Shown piece after piece: positions 1-9,018 of a DNA stretch of 64,000 bases. The stretch covers positions 62,001 to 126,000 of the forward strand of contig VGBZ01000002.1 in assembly GCA_016870275.1 (NCBI GenBank), read 5' to 3'. Under the pieces are notes generated by a model. The model did not search any database and was not told the origin of the DNA. It was given only the letters and a program-made list of their open reading frames with translations. Positions within the stretch are counted from its first letter, which is position 1; the number at the start of each line of letters is the position of its first letter. This DNA is from Actinomycetota bacterium (GTDB lineage: Bacteria > Actinomycetota > Acidimicrobiia > Acidimicrobiales > Microtrichaceae). The position numbers and the translations under genes were made by a program.

Positions 1-2300
1 ACGAGCACACCGTCGACTGCCGAGTCAGCGAGGTCCGCTGCCATTCCGCCGGCGAGCTGTCGGCGCAACTCCCCGACCTCCCGGCGCAGCGCCACCAGTT
101 CGCCGAGTCGCTTCTCGACGCCGCCGTGTACGTCCTCGACTGGCACCCCAACGGCCTGCGCCACCTCAGCGAGCAGCGCCTGGTCGTGACGGAGTCGATC
201 GATCGCCCCGGTGCCGGCCACGGCCTCGATCCGGCGGATGTTCGAGCCGATCGACCCCTCAGAGACGATCACCACGAGACCGATCTCGCCCAAAGCACCC
301 ACGTGGGTCCCTCCACAGAGCTCCACGCTCTCAGGGCCGGCCCGGAGGACCCGGACGACGTCGCCGTACTTGTCGCCGAAGAACGCCAGGGCACCGAGGT
401 CGCGGGCCTCGTCCATGGACATCTCGAGGTGCGTGACCGGCGCATCGCCGAGGATCTGGGCGTTCACGAGGTCCTCGATCTCCTGCAGCTGCTCAGGGGC
501 GACCCGCTCGTGGTGGGAGAAGTCGAAACGCAGCCGCTCCGGGCCGACCAGAGAACCCTGCTGGGAGACGTGGTCACCGAGTACCGCACGGAGCGCCCAG
601 TGCAAGAGGTGGGTCGCTGTGTGGTGACGGCGGATCGCCGCTCGCCGGGACGAATCAACCGAGACAGTGACGCAGTCGCCAACCTCGACCGCACCGTCGA
701 TTACCTCGAAGGTGTGGCGGTGCAGCCCGCCGGGGGTCATGGTGGTGTCCACGACCGACAGACTTCCGTTGGGGCCGGTGATCGTTGCGGTATCGCCGAC
801 TTGGCCGCCCGACTCGGCGTAGCACGGAGTCCGGTCGAGGAGAACGACGTCGTCGATGACGGCGAGGACGGTGGCAGTGCAGTCGAGTTGTTCCCGACCG
901 ACGAACTCCGTCGGGCCGTGATCGGCGAGTACGGCCCGTTCGACCTCGACGGCGGACCCGGTTGCCACGATGCCCTTGCGGGTGGCGGCCCGTGATCGCT
1001 CCCGCTGGTCCTCCATGGCGGCATCGAAGGAACCGCGATCGACGCCGACCGAACGCAGGTCAGCCACCTCGACGGTCACCTCCAGCGGGAATCCGTAGGT
1101 GTCGTGGAGCTCGAATGCGACCGCACCGGAGAGTTGCTCGCCGGGTTCGAGCGTGTTGAGTTCCGACTCGAGCAGCGCCGATCCCCGGGCCAACGTCCGC
1201 CTGAACTGCTGCTCCTCACGCTCGATCGTCGAACGGATCCGATCGGCATCCCGGACGAGCTCCGGATAGGCACCGCCCATCACCTCGGCGTTCCGATCGA
1301 CCATCGGGACGAGCACACTGCGTTCCACACCGAGCATGTAGGCGAAACGCACGGCGCGCCGGATGATCCGGCGCAGGACATAGCCCCGTTCCTCGTTCGA
1401 TGGGACGACACCGTCGGCCACGAGGAACGCTGCTGTGCGAGTGTGATCCGCGAGCAGCCGGAGCGCCACGTCGGTGAGTTCGCTGCTCCCGAGTCGCTGG
1501 CCGGTGACGGCCTGGGCCTCATCGACGAGGAGGGCGAGCACGTCGGCGGCGTACAACCACCGACTGTGTGCGAGTACGGCGAGAATCCGCTCGAGGCCGG
1601 CCCCGGTGTCGACGTTCCTCGACGGGAGGTCGGTGAGGGATCCGTCGGCCTCTCGGAAGTACTGCGTGAAGACGAGGTTCCAGATCTCGACGAACCGTCC
1701 CTCGGCGCTCGGGTTGGCCGGACCGCCGTCGGGGCCGGCATCGGGTCCGTAGTCCCAGAAGATCTCCGATGAGGGGCCACACGGGCCGGTCTCACCCATC
1801 TCCCAGAAATTGTCGGCGCCGAGTCGCTGGATGCGCTCCGCCGGCAATCCGATCACCTCGGACCAGATCGCCGATGCCTCGTCATCAGAGGTGTGCACCG
1901 TCACCCAGAGACGGTCCGGGTCCAAACCGAGCGGCCCGGTCACGAACTCCCATGCCCACTCGATGGCCTCGGCCTTGAAGTAGTCCCCGAAACTGAAGTT
2001 CCCCAACATCTCGAAGAACGAGAGGTGTCGGGGCGACCGCCCGATCGCATCGAGATCATTGTGCTTCCCGCCGGCACGCACGCACTTCTGGACCGATGCC
2101 GCACGGGGCGGGTCGTAGGGAACCGCTTCCTCGCCGAGGAAGTACGGAACGAACGGCATCATGCCAGAGTTGGTGAACATCGGCGCCGAGGGGTGCGTCG
2201 GGATGAGGCTCCCGGAGGGAACTGCGGTGTGGCCCCGTACGCCGAAGAATTCCGTCCACGCCCGCCTCAGGTCCGCAGCGGTCGTGATGGGCCCAGCCAT
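1..2300 (-). CDS. alaS: alanine--tRNA ligase, C-terminus beyond the window edge
   Basis: Charges tRNA-Ala with alanine and hydrolyses mischarged Ser/Gly-tRNA. The reading frame is open from an ATG at 2300 to base 1, giving about 766 residues. Visible parts are the class II catalytic domain (MFTNSGMMPFVPYF and HLSFFEMLGNFSFGDYFK near the N-terminus) and the editing-domain zinc motifs (THLLHW with QQGSLV, and later CGGTHV). The translation then enters the linker before the C-Ala domain, which is cut off by the window. The upstream minus-strand sequence has TAGGAT eight bases before the ATG, so the mRNA may have almost no leader. It follows two small membrane genes, an arrangement shared with other actinobacteria. 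Identification is secure; only the C-terminal end is unseen. Confidence 0.97.
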   Translation of the reverse strand, partial: MAGPITTAADLRRAWTEFFGVRGHTAVPSGSLIPTHPSAPMFTNSGMMPFVPYFLGEEAVPYDPPRAASVQKCVRAGGKHNDLDAIGRSPRHLSFFEMLGNFSFGDYFKAEAIEWAWEFVTGPLGLDPDRLWVTVHTSDDEASAIWSEVIGLPAERIQRLGADNFWEMGETGPCGPSSEIFWDYGPDAGPDGGPANPSAEGRFVEIWNLVFTQYFREADGSLTDLPSRNVDTGAGLERILAVLAHSRWLYAADVLALLVDEAQAVTGQRLGSSELTDVALRLLADHTRTAAFLVADGVVPSNEERGYVLRRIIRRAVRFAYMLGVERSVLVPMVDRNAEVMGGAYPELVRDADRIRSTIEREEQQFRRTLARGSALLESELNTLEPGEQLSGAVAFELHDTYGFPLEVTVEVADLRSVGVDRGSFDAAMEDQRERSRAATRKGIVATGSAVEVERAVLADHGPTEFVGREQLDCTATVLAVIDDVVLLDRTPCYAESGGQVGDTATITGPNGSLSVVDTTMTPGGLHRHTFEVIDGAVEVGDCVTVSVDSSRRAAIRRHHTATHLLHWALRAVLGDHVSQQGSLVGPERLRFDFSHHERVAPEQLQEIEDLVNAQILGDAPVTHLEMSMDEARDLGALAFFGDKYGDVVRVLRAGPESVELCGGTHVGALGEIGLVVIVSEGSIGSNIRRIEAVAGTGAIDRLRHDQALLAEVAQAVGVPVEDVHGGVEKRLGELVALRREVGELRRQLAGGMAADLADSAVDGVL

Positions 2301-2346
2301 GAACTCGAATCCTACCGGCCGACAGCCCCGGGCTCCCGACGGCGGG

Positions 2347-2649
2347 TCAGTTGCGCAACGGACGAGACCGGCTGACCGGGGTCGGCCCACGCGCTGTCGC
2401 TCGGCCGTCCCGGACCCGCTGATCCCGTCGCGCCCGGAGTTCATCCTCCCGATCAGCAGCAACGGCCCGTCCGTCGGCCACGGCATCGAGAATGGACTGC
2501 CCCACGCGCCGAGCTGAGCGACCCGCCAGACTCACCACGTGCTCAGGGCCGAGTTCGTCGAGCTTGCGTCGAACCTGTTGCTCAGCCCAGACCGCCGCAG
2601 ATGCGCCGGCTGCAGCACCGACTGAGAACCACACGACCCGCTTGAACAC
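2347..2649 (-). CDS. small membrane-anchored protein, DUF6167-like
   Basis: Function unknown. The 100-residue product starts with a single hydrophobic helix (FKRVVWFSVGAAAGASAAVW), followed by a charged helix (EQQVRRKLDELGPEHVV) and a disordered Arg-rich tail. This layout, and the position directly upstream of alaS, match the actinobacterial family I know as DUF6167; that assignment is from memory of the pattern. It begins 3 bases after the DUF948-like gene ends, so the two are probably co-transcribed and perhaps work together at the membrane. An alaS promoter may lie within or after it. Low-complexity C-terminus; no catalytic motif seen. Confidence 0.75.
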   Translation of the reverse strand: MFKRVVWFSVGAAAGASAAVWAEQQVRRKLDELGPEHVVSLAGRSARRVGQSILDAVADGRAVAADREDELRARRDQRVRDGRATARGPTPVSRSRPLRN

Positions 2650-2652
2650 TGG

Positions 2653-3030
2653 TCAGCTCCCGGTCCGATCGAGGTTCTCCGCTCCCCGGAGACGACGAGC
2701 GACGCGACGCGTCCCGCTCGCGAGCGCCACGGTCTTGATCACCGGCGACGTGAGCGCCCGGTAGGTGACCTCGGTTGCGGCATCGACCCGACCGCCGATC
2801 GCTGAGGCGACATCGAGGAGGTCGTCGATGCGATCCACCTGGTGGCTGGCCCGCACCACCGCGTGGCGCAGTTCCTCCAACGCCGGCTCTGCCGCTTCGG
2901 CGAACGCCGCACGGGTGGCCTCGAGGTCGCGGGCCGCCCGCAGCGCCCGTTCGGTGGCGAGCGTCAGGACCACCGTCGCCGCCAGTGCCAGCACGGCACA
3001 CAACAGGGCGACCAGATCGACGACGCTCAT
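2653..3030 (-). CDS. DUF948-like membrane protein with coiled coil
   Basis: Function unknown. The 125-residue product has an N-terminal transmembrane helix (VDLVALLCAVLALAATVVLTLATERAL, residues about 3-30), then a long amphipathic helix with heptad-like spacing (LRAARDLEATRAAFAEA through VDRIDDLLDVASAIGGRVDAATE). It ends with the 'ALTSPVIKTVALASGTRRVARRLR' type C-terminus typical of DUF948 proteins found beside alaS and DUF6167 in actinobacteria. It sits 21 bases downstream of the rarA stop codon and is followed after 3 bases by the DUF6167-like gene, so it is likely in one operon with alaS. The family call rests on layout and context. Confidence 0.78.
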   Translation of the reverse strand: MSVVDLVALLCAVLALAATVVLTLATERALRAARDLEATRAAFAEAAEPALEELRHAVVRASHQVDRIDDLLDVASAIGGRVDAATEVTYRALTSPVIKTVALASGTRRVARRLRGAENLDRTGS

Positions 3031-3051
3031 GAGTGGACATTGTTCCGCAGG

Positions 3052-4383
3052 TCACTCGCTGTGCGGTGGACCCTCAACGTCCCGCTGGCGGCGGCGCCAG
3101 GCCTCGACCGCAGCGGCCTCACGGCCGTGATCCGAAGGCTGGTAGTAGCGCCGATCGAGCAGTTCGTCGGGGAGGTACTGCTGGGGCACCCAGCCTCGTT
3201 CGTCATCGTGTGGGTAGCGATAGCCCACGCCGTGTCCGAGGGAGCGGTTGCCCCGAGTGGATGCGTCACGGAGTGGGCCCGGCACCTCCCCGAACGCCCC
3301 GGCGGCCACGTCGGCCGCTGCCCGCCCGCAGGCGGCGTAGGCGGTGTTCGACTTCGGAGCGAGTGCGAGGTGAACCGTGGCGTGGGCCAGGTTGATCCGA
3401 GCCTCCGGCAGTCCGACGAAGTCGACCGCTCGTGCGGCAGCGTCCGCGATCAGGAGGGCCGTCGGATCTGCCAGACCGACGTCCTCGGAGGCGGCGACCA
3501 CGAGCCGACGTGCGATGAATCGAGGGTCCTCTCCGGCAGCGATCATCCGGGCCAACCAGTGGAGCGCCGCATCCGGATCGGAGCCACGTATGGACTTGAT
3601 GAACGCCGAGACGACGTCGTAGTGATCGTCGGAGCCGTAACGGATCACCGAGGCCCCGATGGCAGCCTCGGCGTCGGTGAGCGTCACGGTCACGTGATCG
3701 GCATCTCGAGCCGCAGCGATCGCAATGGACACCTCCAGTGCGACCAGCAGGTGCCGGCCGTCACCAGCCGAGCGGTCAACGAGGTGGGCCAGGGCATCCG
3801 CTGAGGCCTCGGCGCCGTCGGCGAGCAGTCCCCGCCGTGCGAGCTGTTCGAGCGCCGGTCCATCGAGAGGCTCGAGCCGAAACAGGGTCGAGCGACTGAG
3901 CAACGGCGGATTCACCTCGAAGTGAGGGTTCTCCGTCGTTGCTCCGATCAGAACGAGCAGTCCGGTCTCGACTGCCGGGAGAAGAGCGTCCTGTTGGGAC
4001 TTGGAGAAGCGGTGGATCTCGTCGAGGAACAGGATCGTGCCCACGCCGTTGGCGCCGAGCCGTTCGGTTGCCCTCGCCACCTCATCACGGATGTCGCGCA
4101 CCGAGGCGGTCACAGCCGAGAGTGGAACGAACACCTTCGAGGAATTCTCAGCCAGCAGCCTCGCCAACGTCGTCTTGCCTGTACCGGGTGGACCCCAGAG
4201 GATCACCGAGCTCAGTCGATCGCGGTCCACCAACGCTCGCAGGGGCCGTCCCGGGGCCAGCAGGTGATCCTGCCCGACGATCTCGCTGAGGGCGGTGGGT
4301 CGGAGTCGGTCTGCGAGTGGGGCCCGACGCCGCAGTCGTTCCTCAGCCGCCGCCGTGAACAGGTCACCGTCGGCGCCGCTCAC
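3052..4383 (-). CDS. rarA: replication-associated recombination protein A (AAA+ ATPase)
   Basis: RarA/MgsA (WRNIP1/Mgs1 family) acts at stalled replication forks. The 443-residue product has Walker A GPPGTGKTTLARLLA (about residues 64-78), Walker B FLDEIHRFSKSQQDALLPAVE, sensor 1 IGATTENPHFEVNPPLLSR, and the family's C-terminal tetramerisation region (GSDPDAALHWLARMIAAGEDP, then LPEARINLAHATVHLALAPKSN). Length is normal for the family. It starts 3 bases after the aspS stop, so it is probably translated from the same message. M. tuberculosis has its homologue (Rv2559c) in the same neighbourhood. It was distinguished from RuvB, which is present separately at 19253-20305. Confidence 0.96.
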   Translation of the reverse strand: MSGADGDLFTAAAEERLRRRAPLADRLRPTALSEIVGQDHLLAPGRPLRALVDRDRLSSVILWGPPGTGKTTLARLLAENSSKVFVPLSAVTASVRDIRDEVARATERLGANGVGTILFLDEIHRFSKSQQDALLPAVETGLLVLIGATTENPHFEVNPPLLSRSTLFRLEPLDGPALEQLARRGLLADGAEASADALAHLVDRSAGDGRHLLVALEVSIAIAAARDADHVTVTLTDAEAAIGASVIRYGSDDHYDVVSAFIKSIRGSDPDAALHWLARMIAAGEDPRFIARRLVVAASEDVGLADPTALLIADAAARAVDFVGLPEARINLAHATVHLALAPKSNTAYAACGRAAADVAAGAFGEVPGPLRDASTRGNRSLGHGVGYRYPHDDERGWVPQQYLPDELLDRRYYQPSDHGREAAAVEAWRRRQRDVEGPPHSE

Positions 4384-4386
4384 CCG

Positions 4387-6144
4387 TTACCCCTGGGGTG
4401 GTAGCGGCCGTAGGCCGAGGTCAGCGAGTTGAGCAGCGTCGATCTCGGTCGGCGCCCCGGTGAGCGGATCGGTGCCGGACTGGGTCTTGGGGAAGGCGAT
4501 CACCTCGCGGATGTTATCCACGCCGAGCAACAACGCCACGAGCCGATCGACACCGAAGGCGAACCCGGCGTGTGGCGGGGCCCCGTAGCGGAACGCATCG
4601 AGGAGGAAGCCGAATCGGGCGGCGGCCTCGTCGGCAGCGATACCGAGCAGGTCGAGGATCCGTTGCTGGAGGTCGCTGCGGTGGATCCGGACACTTCCCG
4701 AGCCGAGTTCCCAACCGTTGAGCACGAGGTCGTAGGCCTGCGACCGGACCGAGGTCAACTGCTCGGGCGAGCCGTCGAGCAAATCGATGTCGTCCGGGTG
4801 CGGCATGGTGAACGGATGGTGCGCCGGCACTGGCCGGCCGGTATCCGGGTCGATCGTCTCGAACAGTGGGAACTCCACGACCCAGAGGAATCGAAGAACA
4901 CCGTCGTCGGTCGGCGGACGTCCCAGCTCGAGTCGGAGGAGCCCCAGGACGTGGGTCGTGGTGGCCCAGTCGTCAGCCACGAGGAACAACAGGTCCCCCT
5001 CCTCGGCTCCGAGACGTTGAGCCACCCCGGAGAGCTCAGCGTCGGTCATGAACTTGGCCACCGGCGAGTTGAGGATGAGCTCCCCGTCATCGCCGGTCTC
5101 GACGCGCATCCAGACGAGTCCCTTCGCCCCCCAGCGCTTGGCGGAGTCAGTGAGGTCGTCGAGGCGGGTGCGCGACGTCGCCGATGAGGCCCCCGGATGG
5201 CGGATGCCCTTGATCGACGACGCCGTGAACGCATTGAAGCCCGTACCGACGAACAGGTCGGTCAACTCCGTCAACTCCATCCCGAACCGGATGTCGGGCT
5301 TGTCGGATCCGAAGCGGTTCATGGCATCGACCCACCGCATGCGCTCGACCTCGCCGATCGCCTCGCCGGTCACGGTCCCCGCAGCAGCATCGACCGCAGC
5401 GGAGATCACCTCGAGGACGTCCTCCTGATCGGCGAAGCTCATCTCGGCATCGAGTTGCGTGAACTCGAACTGCCGATCGGCACGAAGGTCCTCATCACGC
5501 AGGCAGCGGGCGATCTGGTAGTAGCGGTCGAGGCCGCCGACCATGCACAGCTGCTTGAAGAGCTGCGGACTCTGCGGCAAGGCGTAGAAGGAGCCGGGAC
5601 GGTGCCGGGATGGCACGACGAAGTCACGTGCGCCCTCCGGAGTGGATGCGATCAGGAGCGGCGTCTCGACCTCCACGAACCCCTGCTCGTCCATGGAGCG
5701 CCGAATCGCCCCCACGATCCTCGCCCGGGTTCGCAGGTTGCGCTGCATCTCCTCACGGCGCAGATCGACGTAACGGTGCCTCAGGCGCACCACCTCGTCC
5801 ACGTCACCGGATCGGTCATCGAGCGGGAACGGTGGAGGTTCCGCTCGACTCAGGACCTCGATAGCGCACCCACCGAGTTCGACAGCGCCCGTGGCGAGTT
5901 GGTCGTTCACCGTCCCCTCGGGTCGATTCCGGACCGTCCCGGTGATGCGTACCACCCACTCGCTACGGAGATCAGCGGCGCCGTCCACCACGCACTGCAC
6001 CACGCCGGTGTGGTCACGCAGGTCAATGAACGCCAGGTGTTCACCGTGCTCTCGCCGTCGGGCCACCCAACCGCACAACGACAGCTCTTCGCCCACGTGC
6101 GACTCGTCCACCTGCCCGCACATCAGGCTTCTCATGTTCGTCAC
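4387..6144 (-). CDS. aspS: aspartate--tRNA ligase, probably non-discriminating (Asp/Asn)
   Basis: Class II synthetase of 585 residues. An N-terminal OB-fold anticodon-binding domain (SLCGWVARRREHGEHLAFIDLRD) is followed by motif 2 (CLRDEDLRADRQFEFTQLD), a GAD insertion and motif 3 (GFAFGVDRLVALLLG). The His in RREHGE occupies the position where P. aeruginosa non-discriminating AspRS has His and E. coli discriminating AspRS has Leu. Established work ties this residue to tRNA-Asn recognition, so this enzyme may also make Asp-tRNA-Asn for GatCAB; that is inference. The ATG at 6144 overlaps the hisS stop by four bases, showing translational coupling. Downstream ATGs at residues 4 and 8 are alternatives. 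Confidence 0.97.
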   Translation of the reverse strand: MTNMRSLMCGQVDESHVGEELSLCGWVARRREHGEHLAFIDLRDHTGVVQCVVDGAADLRSEWVVRITGTVRNRPEGTVNDQLATGAVELGGCAIEVLSRAEPPPFPLDDRSGDVDEVVRLRHRYVDLRREEMQRNLRTRARIVGAIRRSMDEQGFVEVETPLLIASTPEGARDFVVPSRHRPGSFYALPQSPQLFKQLCMVGGLDRYYQIARCLRDEDLRADRQFEFTQLDAEMSFADQEDVLEVISAAVDAAAGTVTGEAIGEVERMRWVDAMNRFGSDKPDIRFGMELTELTDLFVGTGFNAFTASSIKGIRHPGASSATSRTRLDDLTDSAKRWGAKGLVWMRVETGDDGELILNSPVAKFMTDAELSGVAQRLGAEEGDLLFLVADDWATTTHVLGLLRLELGRPPTDDGVLRFLWVVEFPLFETIDPDTGRPVPAHHPFTMPHPDDIDLLDGSPEQLTSVRSQAYDLVLNGWELGSGSVRIHRSDLQQRILDLLGIAADEAAARFGFLLDAFRYGAPPHAGFAFGVDRLVALLLGVDNIREVIAFPKTQSGTDPLTGAPTEIDAAQLADLGLRPLPPQG

Positions 6145-7454
6145 GCCGTCGTGTCCTCCCGGTCGGTGTGGAGTCGCTCGAGGAGCGCCGCCCTCACATC
6201 TGAACTCGCCACCCGCAACTGCTCACCATCCGCACGCAGGTTGCGCAGGGTGACCTCGCCGGCGGACAACTCGTCCGATCCGATCAGCACGGCCCACCTC
6301 GCACCTGATCGGTCAGCGGACTTCATCTGGGACTTGAGTGACCCTCCACCGTAGCGACGGTCCGCTGCGAGACCAGCCTCCCGGAGCTGGTGGACCAGGT
6401 TCCTCGCCGCTGCGCCGTCGGTCGTGTCGACGACGTAGACGTCCACCGACGTCGGCGGGGCCGGGAACACCGCCTCGGCGTCACAGGCGAGGAGCAGTCG
6501 GTCGATGCCGAGAGCGAAGCCGATTCCATCGGTCGGAGGTCCGCCGAGATCCTCGGCGAGACCGTCGTAGCGACCACCGCCGCCAACTGCGTTCTGGGCG
6601 GCATCGAGGGAGTCGGCCACGATCTCGAACGTGGTCCGGCGGTAGTAGTCGAGGCCGCGGACGAGTCGCTCCTCGACTCCGAACGGGATCCCGAGCGAGC
6701 TGAGTCCGGCGAGCACTCGCTCGAAATGAGCTGCTGAGGCCTCGGAGCGGAACTCGGCGATCGACGGCGCCGATGCCACCACTGCCCGATCCTCGGGGCG
6801 TTTCGTATCGAGGACCCGCAGGGGGTTCCGCTCGGCCGTGGCTCGGGCCGCCTCGCTCAGTTCATCCCTGTGGTCTGCGAGGTACGCCGCAACGGACTCG
6901 GAGTAGCGCTGCCGATCCACCTGATCCCCGAGAGAGTTGATGATCAACCGGACATCGCTCAGGCCGAGAGCGGCAATGGTCGACCACGCGAGCGAGATCA
7001 CCTCGACGTCGAGGTCCGGGTCGTCCACCCCGAGCACCTCCGCTCCGATCTGATCGAACGCCCGGTAACGACCTGCGGCTGGCCGCTCACGTCTGAAGCT
7101 GGTCCCGGCGTACCACACCTTCCACGGGGTCGGTGGATGGTGCTGGACGAAGGCCCGGACCACCCCGGCTGTGAGTTCCGGTCGGAGGGCCACCCGCCGC
7201 CCGTCCTTGTCCTCGAACTCGTACATCTCTTTGCTGACGACATCGGTCGCCTCGCCCATCCGCAGGAAGACCCCGAGCTCCTCGAGCACGGGAGGACGGA
7301 CCTCGCCGTAACCCGCCCGTTCGGCCCGCTCAGCGAACACCCTGACGAGCGCCCGACGTCTCGTGGTCTCAGGTTCGAACAGGTCGTGCATCCCCGAGAG
7401 GGATCGAAAGGACTGTTCCGGTCTGGCCACGGGGCGCCACGCTACCGGAGGCAC
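6141..7454 (-). CDS. hisS: histidine--tRNA ligase
   Basis: Class II synthetase of up to 437 residues. Visible landmarks are motif 1 (RRALVRVFAERAERAGYGEVRPPVLEE), motif 2 (YAGTSFRRERPAAGRYRAFDQIGAEVLG), the HisRS signatures LVRGLDYYRRTTFE and GGGGRYDGL, motif 3 (GIGFALGIDRLLLA), and a C-terminal anticodon-binding domain (SVDVYVVDTTDGAAARNL to the end). The GTG at 7454 gives eight extra N-terminal residues. A second in-frame GTG at 7430 lies eight bases after TAGCGT and would give the more usual start VARPEQSFR. The upstream region holds two short hairpins (7462-7508). The gene is coupled to aspS by a 4-base overlap. Confidence 0.96.
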   Translation of the reverse strand: MPPVAWRPVARPEQSFRSLSGMHDLFEPETTRRRALVRVFAERAERAGYGEVRPPVLEELGVFLRMGEATDVVSKEMYEFEDKDGRRVALRPELTAGVVRAFVQHHPPTPWKVWYAGTSFRRERPAAGRYRAFDQIGAEVLGVDDPDLDVEVISLAWSTIAALGLSDVRLIINSLGDQVDRQRYSESVAAYLADHRDELSEAARATAERNPLRVLDTKRPEDRAVVASAPSIAEFRSEASAAHFERVLAGLSSLGIPFGVEERLVRGLDYYRRTTFEIVADSLDAAQNAVGGGGRYDGLAEDLGGPPTDGIGFALGIDRLLLACDAEAVFPAPPTSVDVYVVDTTDGAAARNLVHQLREAGLAADRRYGGGSLKSQMKSADRSGARWAVLIGSDELSAGEVTLRNLRADGEQLRVASSDVRAALLERLHTDREDTTA

Positions 7455-7461
7455 CTTCGTG

Positions 7462-7508
7462 CAACGGCACCCCGTTGGTTCACGCCGTCACCTCGGGGAT
7501 CCCGAGGT
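7462..7508. terminator. two adjacent hairpins between hisS and the 7513 gene
   Basis: Two perfect inverted repeats fill the short gap upstream of hisS. CAACGG/CCGTTG has a 4-base loop (7462-7477). ACCTCGGG/CCCGAGGT has a 3-base loop (7490-7508) and sits just past the stop codon of the minus-strand gene at 7513. There is no T-run, so a classical intrinsic terminator is not shown. They may end the upstream transcript or form structure in the hisS leader. No T-box consensus was recognised. Confidence 0.4.
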
Positions 7509-7512
7509 CACC

Positions 7513-8889
7513 TCAACTCCGAACGAGATCCCGGACCTGGATGAGGAACGGATCCTCGTGACGGTGGTAGATGGTCGGGATGGTGGTCGCACCCTGGTGG
7601 GCGTCAGCAATCCACTCCATCACCCGGTGACAGTCGTCCTGATCCCGAACACGGGTGAGTGAACCAATGACGACCGCTGGGGCTGCGGGCTCGAGCGACA
7701 CGGCGATCGGGAGCACGTATCGACAGCCGAGCATCAGTTGCATCGTTCCGTCGTAGAGCGGCTGGAGGTGGAGCGAGTTGCTATCTCCCGGATCGATTCC
7801 CCGACGGGCTCGCCACTGGGACCGGACCTTCTGCACCATGCTGGCCGCCATGGAGAGGTCCTGACTGCCACTCGCAGCCATGGCGAGAATCTGCCCGCCC
7901 TGGGCGAGTTGGGCGTCGAGTTCGTGGCGAACGAGGAGGTTGTTGGCCTTCACCAGTCCCGGGTCGAGTTTCGATCGACGGCGCGAATGGGTCTGAGGCA
8001 TCGACAGGAAGGTCCGGGCGCCACACTGCAACACCTGCATCGCCGGGACGTTGAACGCCTGTCGGGTCGTGACCATGCGCGAGACCATGACGTCGATTCG
8101 CTCGGCCACATCGGGAACGTCGAGGGATTCACCGAGAACTCCGAACTCCCGGCCGGGTTCGCACATGGCCAGGATCAATGCACCCATGACCAGGGCGATG
8201 TCGATGATCTGACCGTGGTTCGTGACCACGGCCACGTTGGCGTTCTCACCGAAGACCAGGTGGAAGAGTCCGTCGAGCTCGCCGGCCACGCCCGGCACCC
8301 TGAACGCCGGTCGGAAGATCCGCTCGAAGTCCGGGTAGGCGGCGCTGGCGTACAACTCCACCGTCTCGACACTTCCCGGTCGGGGCGGGACCACCACGCA
8401 GGAAGGGTCGTGGAACTCGAGCGCCGGGGAGTACGACAACTCTCCGAGGACGGCGTGGTGGCCGGAGCGCACCAACCCGGAGAGCGACTTGTAGTACGCA
8501 ACGGGGTCGGTTGCTGCGAGCAACGAGCGGGCCTCGTCAACTGCTGCACGGCTCGGTGCGACGGAGCCGCTCAGCGGCCGGGTCCACGAGTCCTGCGACC
8601 GGGAACGCTTCAGGTTGCGACGACTTGCGGTTCGAGGCGGTGTCGAATCGCTCGTGTCCGAGGCTGTCGATGATCGCCCCGTGCTCTGCGAACCGGTCGA
8701 TTCTGAACCAGTCGACTCCGAATCGGTCGATTCTGAACCGGTCGACTCCGAATCGGTCGATCTCGAATCGGACCTCGACAAGTCCGAAGAACTCACCCAA
8801 TCGGCGAGAACAGGGTCATCGAGCGGGGCGACCAGATGGAGATCCGGACGATCCTCGGCGGGGCTTCCTGCGGAATCGTTGCCGACCAT
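7513..8889 (-). CDS. divergent HX4D acyltransferase-like protein with Ser/Thr/Glu-rich N-terminal repeat
   Basis: Not assignable to a named gene. The 458-residue product has no signal peptide. Residues about 36-85 are a low-complexity tract of five-residue units of the STDSE/STGSE type, encoded by a 15-bp DNA repeat. The globular part contains NHGQIID (H225, D230), an HX4D arrangement as in glycerophosphate acyltransferases, in the context 'NVAVVTNHGQIIDIALVMGAL'. A later stretch 'FLSMPQTHSRRRSKL' resembles the EGTRSR-type phosphate-binding block, and 'YVLPIAVS' resembles block IV. I infer a membrane-lipid or lipid-conjugate acyltransferase, or a degenerate relative. It lies between rel and hisS but is separated from hisS by hairpins. 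The function is tentative; the gene itself is secure. Confidence 0.7.
   Translation of the reverse strand: MVGNDSAGSPAEDRPDLHLVAPLDDPVLADWVSSSDLSRSDSRSTDSESTGSESTDSESTGSESTGSQSTGRSSTASDTSDSTPPRTASRRNLKRSRSQDSWTRPLSGSVAPSRAAVDEARSLLAATDPVAYYKSLSGLVRSGHHAVLGELSYSPALEFHDPSCVVVPPRPGSVETVELYASAAYPDFERIFRPAFRVPGVAGELDGLFHLVFGENANVAVVTNHGQIIDIALVMGALILAMCEPGREFGVLGESLDVPDVAERIDVMVSRMVTTRQAFNVPAMQVLQCGARTFLSMPQTHSRRRSKLDPGLVKANNLLVRHELDAQLAQGGQILAMAASGSQDLSMAASMVQKVRSQWRARRGIDPGDSNSLHLQPLYDGTMQLMLGCRYVLPIAVSLEPAAPAVVIGSLTRVRDQDDCHRVMEWIADAHQGATTIPTIYHRHEDPFLIQVRDLVRS
8682..8771. repeat. 15-bp tandem repeat inside the acyltransferase-like gene
   Basis: Six consecutive 15-bp units (GTCGAYTCYGAAYCR type) with an alternating 30-bp higher-order pattern: units at 8697 and 8727 are near-identical, and units at 8712 and 8742 are identical. 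The first unit (8682) and the last (8757) are more degenerate. On the coding (minus) strand each unit encodes a pentapeptide such as STDSE or STGSE, so unit gain or loss keeps the frame. Confidence 0.85.
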
Positions 8890-9018
8890 GGCTTCAGCAT
8901 TGCAGATCGAGCGAGTTCAGGCGCAGCGACTCTGTGACCGCCGTGAATCAGGGTCGGTATCGGTAGCCTTCGGAAGCGTTCCTGCGGACTCGTCCGACGG
9001 TGGGAACTCTCGGTCAGC

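Noticed and set aside
7455-7512. T-box leader of hisS
   Set aside because: Only two short hairpins are present; no specifier loop or T-box sequence was found, and the gap is too short.
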